Source of the DNA: Ichthyophthirius multifiliis
Taxonomy: Eukaryota > Ciliophora > Oligohymenophorea > Hymenostomatida
Length of the DNA stretch: 29,072 nt
Assembly: GCF_000220395.1 (NCBI RefSeq)
Contig: NW_004086149.1
Coordinates: 1 to 29,072 of the forward strand
Reading direction: 5' to 3'
The notes beneath the pieces are model-generated. The model was not told where the DNA came from and ran no database searches. It saw nothing but the letters and a program-made list of their open reading frames with translations. A program made the position numbers and the translations under genes. Below, piece by piece: positions 1 to 9,774 of this stretch; position 1 is the first letter of the stretch; each line of letters starts with the position of its first letter.

Positions 1-11
1 ATAATAATAAT

Positions 12-59
<48 letters not shown>
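1..59. repeat. (AAT)n followed by (AT)n microsatellite
   Basis: The window opens with six AAT-type triplets that pass directly into an uninterrupted AT dinucleotide run ending at a C. No coding signal is visible in it. Confidence 0.95.
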
Positions 60-61
<2 letters not shown>

Positions 62-1005
62 TTAAAATACTTTTTTTTTTATAATATAAAATTTATTTAT
101 AAAACATATTTTTACTATTCTAATTGTTACTATATTAATTATCTATAAAAATAAAATAATATTAGTACTTGATATTTTAAATTATGTAAACCTTAATATT
201 ATTTTCCAAATAGTTATTTTAAAGCATGTAAATTATCTATATATGAATTACATTAAAATAATTACTAGATTCTTTAATATAACAAAAAGAAACCCTATTG
301 TTTTGGTTTGATTAATTATAATAAAAGAGTCAAAAACTTTTTAACATGCATAAAATCAAATAAGAAATATAAGAAAAAATGAATTTATGTTAAAAATCAT
401 GATAAATAAATAATTAGAAAATTTAAAAAATAAAAACTTTTTGTTAAAATTATAAATAAAAAATATTTTATTTATATTTTTTTAATAAAAAAATTATAAG
501 AAGATTAAGATTTTTTAAAAAAAGAGAATATATGAGCTTTAAATATAATATTATAATATGAAAGAAGAAATCATAAAATTTTATAGGTTATGATATTAAA
601 ATAATGATAAAAATAAAAATAAAAAAATACTTAATGGGACCAAAGAAATGCAAGTTTTTGATTTATACTTGATAAAGGAATTAAAAATTTGATTAAATTA
701 AAAGTATATTAAATAAAAATCTTATATATATAATTAAAAATAAACTAACAAAATATAAAAATAAATGAAAATATTTATTTAAGAAATAAAAATTATTTTT
801 TAAACAATATAATTTAAAATATTAATTATTTTAAGAATTTAAAATAATTATTAAAAAAAACCTAAAAAGAATCATCTAATTTTATAAATATTTTGATAAG
901 TTTAGTTATAAAATTAAATAAATTAAAAAAATATTAATACTTATATATACAATAAAATTATTAAATGAAGAAAATAAAAAAATATATATTTAATTAAATT
1001 TTAAA
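60..1005. other. AT-rich stretch without recognisable gene
   Basis: I find no frame with sustained coding composition (no runs of GAA, GAT, GGA, CCT-type codons) and no recognisable protein motif on either strand under the ciliate code. Open frames exist only because TGA is rare in such AT-rich DNA. Confidence 0.6.
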
Positions 1006-1007
1006 CA

Positions 1008-1262
1008 ATAACAAATAAATTTTTATATTATGGGATTAAGGTTTCTATTTTGATTTTTAGTATTTTTTATTCTTTTTTTCTAAATCGAGTATTTTTTTAA
1101 ACTTTTTAGGATTTATTATATTTGTTTAGAGATACAGGGGGGGGGGTTATCTAATATTCTTAGTGTGAAAAAGAGTATTTTTTAAAGATTTTTTTTAATT
1201 TTTATTTGTTAATATTTTCAAGTATTTTGTTAATATAGTATACTTTTAGAGGTTCTAAGTAG
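1008..1262 (-). CDS. possible exon of an unrecognised protein
   Basis: Read on the minus strand with TAA/TAG as Gln, this short stretch is richer in G and C than its surroundings and gives a lysine-rich peptide with segments such as ILENINKQ and ILDLEKKNKK. No start codon or TGA stop is obvious, so it would be an internal or terminal exon. A run of ten G (1137-1146 on the plus strand) lies inside and encodes prolines, and two frames are about equally plausible on either side of it. I cannot assign a family, and it could be a degenerate remnant. Confidence 0.25.
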
Positions 1263-1806
1263 CTTTTAATTAACTTTATTAAAAACTATTTATATATTAA
1301 TATATATTAAGAATTATATAGATTTTTTTCTTTATTTAAAATATATATATAAAATTAATAAGCTTAAAAATGTTATATATCTAAAGCATATCTTTAGGAC
1401 AATTATAGAATTAGATAATATTTATAATTTTGATTTATATAAAATAAAATATTGGATCTTTTAAGTTGAATTATATATATATTTATGAAAACAATATAAA
1501 ATAAATCATATTAAATAATAAATATATATTAAAACAACAATTAAACTATAAATATTAAATATAATTATGTTAATAAAAATAATAAAGCAATTATCATATA
1601 AATTCACATAAATTATACTATATATGAAATATAAAAATAAAAAATAATAAAATTAACTTAAGAAAACAAAACAAAAATTATATTTAAAAAAAAAAAAAAA
1701 AAAAAAACTAATAATTTTTAACAAAAAAATATTTAAAAAACATTACCAATAATTACTTCAACAATAATATATATATAAACCATTAAAAATGTATAAATAA
1801 AATATA
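1263..1806. other. AT-rich upstream region of the ankyrin gene
   Basis: No coding signal seen. It contains an A-run of about 20 near 1687-1707 and presumably the promoter of the gene starting at 1807. No specific promoter motif can be recognised. Confidence 0.6.
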
Positions 1807-2595
1807 ATGAATTACATTTATGATGATAATCTTGAATAATTAAAAAGGTTACAAATATAATAAATAGACTTAAATTTTTTACAAGAATTTAAGCATATAC
1901 CAATCGACATATAAATGACTCCTTTAATACTCGCCTGTTATTTAGGCAGGTACGATATAATCAAATATATGCTAAATAATAAAAATATAGATTTAAATAT
2001 GGGAAGTGAAGATAGTGGATTTACTCCTTTAGGTATATCATGTATGAATGGATATTATGAAGTAACCGAATTATTATTAATAAAAGGAACAGAAGTTGAC
2101 AAAAAAAACAATCTAGGGTAACCCCCTTTATATCATGCATTCGCGAGATTAGAAGAAAGTGTAAACCAATTCGAAAATAAAAGACTATGTCTAAAATTGG
2201 CTAGTTTATTACTTAGTTATAAAGCGGATATAAACTAAATAGTAAATTATAAAAAAGGATATACTTTACTTATGGTTTTTTGTTCAGTTAAATATAAACT
2301 TAATCCAAAAGAATTGGAAATTAATAAATAAATTATTAGCTTTTTACTTGATAATGGGGCTAATGTTAATTTAATATGTTTTAAAGGAAAGAATGTATAC
2401 GATATGCTAGAAAAACATTAAAACAAAGAAAATTTACTTAATTTAATATAAAATAAAAAAATTAATAATAAAAATATTATTAAAGAAAATGTTAGTTTAT
2501 CAATTAATATTACTAATATAGCTTAAGAATGTTTAATTGAAAAAAATTAATAAGAAATTAATTAATGTTGCAGTTTGTTTTCTTTTTTATACTGA
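1807..2595 (+). CDS. ankyrin-repeat protein
   Basis: An uninterrupted 262-residue frame from ATG at 1807 to TGA at 2593-2595, with no intron needed. In-frame TAA and TAG codons must be read as Gln; under the standard code only a 68-residue fragment survives. About four ankyrin repeats are visible: residues 37-66 (MTPLILACYLGRYD), 72-103 (FTPLGISCMNGYYEV), roughly 104-147 (PPLYHAF...LLLSYKADIN) and 150-195 (GYTLLMVFC...FLLDNGANVN). The first 36 residues and the Asn/Lys/Gln-rich last 60 lie outside the repeats. Ankyrin repeats bind other proteins; with no second domain, the partner and role cannot be inferred. It has no signal peptide or membrane segment, so it is probably cytosolic or nuclear. 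Its 3' end faces the AMPK beta gene. Confidence 0.9.
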
Positions 2596-2910
2596 AAAAA
2601 AAAATACATATATTATATATACATACTTTAAATATTTTTTTTTAATTTTTTGGTTTTTTGTTTTTTTGGGTTTTCATAAAATTTCATTTTTTTTTTATAT
2701 TTTATTTTGAATAAAAAAATTTTTAAATAGAAATAAATATATAAAAAAATGGAATTTATTAATATTTTTAATTTAAAATTAATAAAAAAAAAAATATAGT
2801 TTAACAAAAATTTAATATATAAATATTAATATATATAATATATTATTCTTATATTTTATCTAAAAGTAAGAAAAAAAAGAAAGAAAAAAATGCTTTTACA
2901 ATTTAAATTT
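2596..2910. other. convergent intergenic spacer
   Basis: About 315 bp of A/T runs between the 3' ends of the ankyrin gene and the AMPK beta gene. It should hold both polyadenylation regions. No gene or RNA structure is evident. Confidence 0.7.
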
Positions 2911-4175
2911 TCAAAGTATTATTTGTGTATTGTATATAGGTGTATAAAATTTATAAGTTGTATATTTAGTTTTAAATCTTTAAGTAATGCAATACAAATT
3001 ATATTTTTAATTATTATAGTTATCTATTCCCGTATGATTTCTTTTTTATATATATATAATAAACCAAATTATTTTATTTTTTTTACTACAGTTACGTGAT
3101 CACAAGGAGTTATAGAATGTCCTGATTAAAATAATTAAATTAAAGCCTCAGCATTATCTTAAGGTGTGTTTTTATAATTATCAGTTTGATTATCTGCATT
3201 ATTTTCTTCGTCCATTTAGTTTGAATGTTATCTATTTATTTTTGGTCTCCACATACTGATTTTTATAGCATTTCTTTTCTTAATAGAATGAACATCTAAT
3301 AAATGAGGAGGCATTTATGGAGCTTTTTCATTAAAGGAAGTTTAAATATTAACTGAATTTTAAAGTGCAATCTAAGCTTATCTTTATAATGATTATTTAT
3401 CAAAAATATGGTTATTTTTTCTATTATTTTTAATTTAAAAAAAAAAAAATAATAATAATAAAATAAAATGTATTTTACTATTTATTATGAGAACTAATAG
3501 ATTAAGATGAATTTAATTATTATTAAGTTAATTATTATTATTATTATAAATTATTTTATAATAAACCTTATTATTAAATTTATAAATATTATAATTATAA
3601 AAGTAATTAGAGTTATTACTATTATTATTATTATTATGATAATTATTAATTTTATTAAAAAATTTATTATTATGTTTAATATTATTATTATTAATTTTAT
3701 TATTATTATTGGAATTATTTAAATTAGTTAATTTATTATTATTACTATTTTTAGAATTATTATTATTATAATTAAATATATTATTATTATTATAATGTAA
3801 ATGAAGGTAATTATTGCATTTAGTAATATTGTTATTATAACATAATTCCCTGTCCTTATATTTACTATTATTACTATTACTACAATTATAAAAATTAGGC
3901 TAATTATTATTAATTTCCCTATATATTATTACTTGTATTATTCGAATAATAATTCATTGTATTTCGAAATTATTTAGAATTATTATTCGAAGAATTTATT
4001 AAAAATTTAGAAGAATTGATAATATTTCCTATTAATTTTCCTGATCTTTCTATATTAGTAGTATCTATAACATTATTAATATTTCCATTATCATCAGTAT
4101 GTGTGGGATCATCAGGTGAAAATCTCCATTCACCATCCACAATATATTTATAATAATATAATCCAGGTCTTAATT

Positions 4176-4213
<38 letters not shown>

Positions 4214-4667
4214 TCATTTTTGTTTAAACCAAAAGTAAGTAAAAATAAAATTATAAAATGCAAAAAATTTAAAAATAATTATCATACATAATATTTAGTT
4301 TTACTAATATTAATTCGAAATGATTTTCTTGCTTTTCTAATGGAATATGTTCTATCCAATTTGTAAATGTTCCAGATAAATATACTTGTTTGGCTGGATG
4401 TGTCCATTAAAATATTGTATTTATAACTATATTTTAAATTATTAATAATTCATTTTTATACGTTTATTTTATTTATGTATTTACAATTGTTTTTATTTTC
4501 ATTTAGACTATTAATTGATGATTATCTTTTATAAATTTTTTGTAAAATATTTAATAGGAATATTAATTTTTTATCTTTAAGTACCCAGAATGATTTAAAT
4601 TATTCATGAATATTCCAGAATTTTATAAATCTTATGTATTATGTAATTTAGAACTTTGTGAACCCAT
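2911..4667 (-). CDS. AMP-activated protein kinase beta subunit (CBM48 + ASC domain)
   Basis: Beta subunit of the AMPK/SNF1 heterotrimer, which scaffolds the alpha and gamma subunits and binds glycogen. Six exons are read: 4667-4585, 4507-4485, 4426-4305, 4176-3479, 3420-3065 and 3023-2911, totalling 1395 nt (464 aa) with every junction in phase. The protein starts MGSQSSK, a classical N-myristoylation signal shared with AMPK beta. Residues about 39-113 form the CBM48 glycogen-binding domain (IFQWTHPAKQVYLSGTFTNW, then YKYIVDGEWRFSPDDP and NGNINNVID). Residues about 341-464 match the ASC domain that binds alpha and gamma (KAPQMPPHLLDV, then LYCITQRFKTKYTT near the end). Between the domains lies a Gln-rich insert of about 160 residues written mostly in TAA/TAG. 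The two most upstream introns (77 and 58 nt) and the last (41 nt, unusual GTTTAT donor) are inferred from phase and homology; reading through the first two also stays open. Confidence 0.92.
3490..3965 (-). repeat. TAA/TAG-coded polyglutamine tract inside AMPK beta
   Basis: On the minus strand this is an imperfect (TAA)n run, with TAG and CAA interspersed, in frame within exon 4 of the AMPK beta gene. With TAA/TAG read as Gln it encodes long Q runs broken by single L, I, N, F or Y. The opposite strand shows a spurious poly-Ile/Asn open frame, which should not be annotated. Confidence 0.85.
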
Positions 4668-5060
4668 TATTTATTAAATTTTTTAAGTTTTGTTTTTTTT
4701 ATGATATGTTGTTATTTTTTAATTTAATTTGTAAAAAAATATTTTTTTTTTTATAAAATAATTAAAATTTGGTGTATTTTTTTATTTTATTATTAAATAC
4801 ATATAAATTGAAATTTATATTTAGAAATTAAATTAAAATCATATATATAAAATAAAATATTAAAAAATTATTATTTTTAAAATAAATGTAAAAAAAATAT
4901 TTAAAAAAATTTAGATAATAAAAAAAAATATATAAATATAAAATAAAATAATAATAATAATAATAATTATATATTATATAATAATAATTTTATAATAATA
5001 ATAATAATAATAAATTATATATTAATAGAAAAAAATAAAAAATAATTATAATAATATTAA

Positions 5061-5100
<40 letters not shown>

Positions 5101-5147
5101 TGAAAAAAGTTTTTTAATAATCTACTACAAAAATTTAATCTTCAATA
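4668..5147. other. intergenic region with microsatellites
   Basis: No coding signal. It includes short (AAT)n runs near 4950-5013 and an (AT)n run near 5070-5094. The 5' side of the AMPK beta gene and the 3' side of the coiled-coil gene lie here. Confidence 0.7.
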
Positions 5148-6380
5148 TCATTATATTATTTAACTTTTTTTAAGATCTATAATTAATTCATTTTTATGAT
5201 TAATCCTTTTTCTTAGATTTTCTATTTCACATTAAAAAAGTACACAAAATTCCATTAATTAAATATTTTTTATATAAACCTAATTATTTATAGTAATTGA
5301 TTGTTTGAGCTAATCATTTTCATTTTCTATTAAAAAATTTTGATTGTTTAATCTATCTATTTCTGAGTTTAAATGAATATTTTTTTCAGCAATTAAAAAG
5401 TAGTTTTTTTCCATTTTTTCTAAGTTTAAAACTTAAACTTTTATTTAAAAAATGAAATTATCCTTTTACTTTATTTATTGTTCCAAATTTTATATTTATT
5501 CATTTATTATTTCTTATTAATCTTCTTTTTTTTTATTATTTCATCATTTGTTAATTTATTTCTAATAATTCTTTTGCTTCTTAATTTTTTAATATTAATA
5601 ATTCCTTTATTTTTACCAAATTTTATTTTTCTTCTTTCATTTTAATAATTTCATCTTTCATTTTTTCCATTTCTTCTAACTCTTATTCATTTTTTTTTTA
5701 TAATTCATTATATTTTTCCCTTAAAATATCCATTTTTTCCAAATTCTTCATTATAATTTCATTAAGCCTATTTACTTCTTATGTAAGTCCTTTTTAATGT
5801 AAATAGTCTTAGTATCCACTTTCTTAGGAATTCATTCTCTGTAATTTTTTCCCTTCATTTTTAATATTTTCTTTTTAATTTAAAATACTTAATTTTTATT
5901 TTTGTAAATAAATTTAGTCTTTTTTTCTTAAACGATCTATTTCTATGACAAATATACATACTTTTTCCTCTAATTCTTATATTTTTAGATCTTTTCCATT
6001 TAATTTTTCTTCGAATTCTTTTATTTTTGCTTATTTTTCCTAGATCTTTTATTCATAATAACCTTTAAAATAATTAAATTCATTTAAAATGTTTTTTTTT
6101 CAATTTAAATTTATTTTATTTATTATTCATAAAAGTCCAATTTTTATTAATTTTAATGACTTTTTTCAAATTAAAATATTTAATTTTCATAAAGATTTTT
6201 CCAATAAAAAATTTCTTCGTTTTTTTCTTAGACTATATTCTTTTATATATCTTTTTTTAAATCATTTGTATAATTAAATTTTATTTTTATACCTAATTAT
6301 ACATTTTTATTATTTCCTAAATAAGGACCAAAAGAATATTCTATACAGGCTTGAGATTAAAATTAGTTATTTGAATTCAT
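5148..6380 (-). CDS. coiled-coil protein, two homopolymer frameshifts
   Basis: Starts at ATG 6380 (MNSNNQFQSQ) and ends at TGA 5150-5148. From about residue 45 nearly the whole protein is Glu/Lys/Gln/Leu-rich with heptad character, for example KIKEFEEKLNGKDLKIQELE, LREKYNELQKKNEQELEE and IEKMKDE-like segments, continuing to INHKNELIIDLKKSQ near the end. The reading frame changes twice, both times in a 9-base A run (plus-strand T runs at 6092-6100 and 5526-5534). The first needs one extra A and the second one fewer to restore the continuous coil. No GT...AG intron explains either. No family is identifiable; long coiled coils in ciliates are common in basal-body, cortical and axonemal proteins, but that is only a guess here. 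Confidence 0.7.
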
Positions 6381-7341
6381 TTTATATTTTTTATAAAGAA
6401 ATGAGTTAATTAAATAAAAATTATTTCTTATATAACTGTAAAAATTTTTTATATATATTATTTATTTTAGCAAAAAATAAGCTAAAAAAATTAAATATAT
6501 AATTATTTATAAAAAAAAATAAAAATATATATAATAATAAAAATATTAATATTTATTTAATTATAAATAAAAAAATATATAAAAATAATATATAATTAAA
6601 TAAAAATAATTTATATATATATATATAAATAAATATAAAAAATATATATTAAGTAAATTATGTATTTATATAAAAATAATATAGTTAACAAAATAAAATA
6701 AAAATATAAATATATAAAATTAAATATTAAATTAAAAATATATAAAAAATTTATATTTTTTATTAAAATATCAATTAAAATATTTAATTAATAATATAAA
6801 TAGAAAAAATAAATAACATATATAATATAATATCTATATATTTAATATAATATATAATATCTAATTTTTATATATTTATATAATTTATATTTTTTATTTA
6901 TATATATAAATTTTATTTTTATATTATAATTATATTTATTTTATATTTATTTTTTTTATATATTTTTATAATTAATTTTTTTATTTTTATTACTTTTTAT
7001 TATGTATTTTTTTTTATTATTTATTTTACTTTTTTATATTTATACATTATAATACTATAATAATTATTTTTTATTAATTGAATCTTAAATATTTTTTTTT
7101 TATATAAAAACAATCAATTAAAAATATATTATGATAAATATAAAATTTATAATTGAAATTTATAAATAATAATATTTTTTTTTAAAACATTATAATATTT
7201 TTATTTTACTAAAACATTATTTTAATAATATTAAAATTATATCTGATCTAAAACTATTTTACTTTTTAATATTATATTCATATAAATAAAATTTTTGTAT
7301 ATATAAATTTTTATTCTTAAAATCTTTTATTTTTTACATAA
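6381..7341. other. AT-rich intergenic region
   Basis: Almost pure A/T with many ATAT and TTTATT stretches. I see no coding composition, RNA gene or recognisable site. It should hold the promoter of the coiled-coil gene and the 3' end of the next gene. Confidence 0.65.
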
Positions 7342-9041
7342 TCAATGTTATTATTATTAAATATTTATATCTTTATTATTATTAAAAAATTTTTTATGAG
7401 GTAATTCATGATAATTATTATTTTCATTTAATATATATACATTATTATTAGATAATTGTCTTTTATCGGTATTTTATTAATTTAAATTATTATTATAAAA
7501 ATGATTTGGTGTTTAATATATACATTTTGTTTAAGGCTAAATAACAGCAATTTCTTAATTCTCATATTCTATCATAAAATTTTATTCTTCATCATATTAA
7601 TTTGGGAATTAATAATAATTTTATTCGTATAAAATAGTTTTTTTTTATAAAGTTTAGCTCTTTAATGTTTTATTTCTTATAAATTGTAATTTTTTATCGT
7701 ATTAAAACATATTTTAGATATTTAATATTTCAAGATTTTAGTTAGATATAAATTTAAGATTTATCTCTTAATTTTTTCTATACTAAATAAAATATTAAAA
7801 GCAAAAACAAATATATATAGATATAAAAATATAATATATAAAATAAATTTTGTATAAAAATAAATATATATATTTTTATATAAAATATATATATATTTAA
7901 TTATAAATATATTTTTAATATTTATTATATTTTATTTTTTTTACTATTTTTTTAATTATATATAAATAATATATAAATATTTATATTTACTTTGTCTAAT
8001 CTTTTATAAAATTTTCCTATTTAAACTGGATGAAAAAATGATAAACCGTCTAATAATTTTTCTACGCATTATTGTCTTTTATATACATTATTTTTAATAT
8101 CCTTTATTTATAAATAATACCTTTTTTTTTTTAAATTAAATATCTAATTTATTTTTTTACTGTTTAAAATTATTTCTGCTTTCGAAAAATTATTTTAAAT
8201 AAGGTAAAAATTTATAAACTATTATTTCATCTTAAATATTACATAATTTTTTAAAAATCTCAACACATCTATTAAATTCCATACATTCTTTATTAAATAA
8301 AAATATAATAAAAACTAAAACATAAATAATAAAATAACCATTAATATTTTATTAATATCCATAAATTAAATAAGGAAGTGACGAAGAAAAAAAATTTGCA
8401 ATAATATTTTTAAAATATTATGAAACAGATTTTTTTCTATAAATACCTATAGTTCCAATTTTTAACTACAAATGTATTAAAATTCAAAATAAAAAAATAA
8501 ATAATACTCTTAATGAATCTAAAATATAAGTCAAGGCATCATTATTAGGTTTTTCTTAATTTAACATTTCGCCTATTTTTTAGATATAATCATGCCTAGT
8601 TTATACAAATTATCTAATCTTTGATTAGTTTTTATTTATTTTTTAATATATATAAAAACTTCAAATGATTTAGTATCTAATATTTCAATAAGCTATTTTT
8701 AATTATTTTATATTTTAACACACTCTTATTCTATTAATTAAGTCAAACTAGTAATCTATTGAATTTAAAAATAATATTTTTAAGATAATATTATTATAAC
8801 TTTTTTTTCTAAAAGCTCAATATATATTTTTTTCGCTATCTAGAATTTCTCGCAGATTCTCTATTTTTGATTTCTTTTTTAATATTTTTCAGGCTTTGTT
8901 ACAATATCAGCAGATCTTGAAAAATAATCTTAATCATCAGAATTTTCAATAATTTTTTATTTTCAACAAAACTAAAATAAAAATACAAGTTAAAATTAAA
9001 AAAAAAAAAAAAAAAAATTGAAATATATATTTAAAATTATA

Positions 9042-9109
<68 letters not shown>

Positions 9110-9774
9110 ATATATTTTTATATTTTATATTTATATACTTAATACTATTTTTTTATCTTTTTTTTATATATTTATATTTATACATTATAATTATTACTCT
9201 GTTATATTCTTCAAGTTTAATATAGATGATATTTTTTTTATATATGTATTTTTTACATTTCCTTTTATTTTGCATAAATTTTTTTAATTTGTATTATCGT
9301 TATTTTATAAAAGTTAATTACAAGATTTTGCATTTTTATTTTTATAACCATTTTATTATAAATCTGCATTTAAAATATTTGTTAATTCTTTTTATTTTTA
9401 TAATTCTTATTAATCAATATATTATTCTAAATCAGACGGATTTTTTTTTATAGCATTTATTATTTAGTTTTTGTCCTAAATAATTGTATTTTTTATAAAA
9501 TGATTTTAATTATCTTCTTCTTTTAAATTGTAATCCATTTTTTATTTTTATTTTTTTTAAGTATTTATATTTGCATAATTTTTTTCTAATTCTTTTTTTT
9601 ATTTTAAAAAATGTTTTAATTATTATTTTCCATTTGAAAAGATTAATAATTATCATCATCAAATTTCTCGTAATTATTTACATCACCAAGCCTTATTTCA
9701 CTTATATCTGTGTATTAATATTAATTATTATCTTGTGCTTCCAATAAATAATTAACTTTAGAAGATTGATTCAT
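7342..9774 (-). CDS. large helical protein of unknown family
   Basis: Start ATG at 9774 (MNQSSKVNYLLEAQDNN); stop TGA at 7344-7342. Introns with in-phase joins: 9197-8972 (226 nt, contains a long AT repeat), 8507-8466 (42 nt), probably 8338-8288 (51 nt) and 7990-7783 (208 nt). Four small frame changes occur in A/T runs (9593-9600, 8953-8958, 8576-8581, 8122-8132); the first three are each restored by one extra base, while the last needs one fewer or a 19-nt intron. The first third is Asn/Asp/Gln-rich and acidic; the middle is helical and better conserved in character (NQRLDNLYKLGMIISKK, NNDALTYILDSLR, IGTIGIYRKKSVSQYFKNI, VEKLLDGLSFFHPVQIGKFY); the C-terminus is Asn/Gln-rich and ends in Gln and His. 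No signal peptide is seen. The 51-nt intron could instead be coding and would then add one hydrophobic segment. I do not recognise the family. Confidence 0.68.
9044..9108. repeat. (AT)n microsatellite inside an intron
   Basis: An uninterrupted AT dinucleotide run lying within the 226-nt intron 9197-8972 of the flanking minus-strand gene. It accounts for much of that intron's unusual length. Confidence 0.9.

Noticed and set aside
2890-3099. Plus-strand ORF of 69 codons
   Set aside because: Antisense to the last two exons and last intron of AMPK beta.
3507-3722. Plus-strand ORF rich in isoleucine
   Set aside because: It is the antisense of the TAA-coded glutamine tract of AMPK beta; its composition is purely a product of the repeat.
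6089-6277. Plus-strand Phe-rich ORF
   Set aside because: Antisense to the coiled-coil gene.
9226-9453. Plus-strand hydrophobic ORF
   Set aside because: Antisense to the N-terminal exon of the large minus-strand gene; the hydrophobicity comes from reading AAA/AAT codons in reverse.
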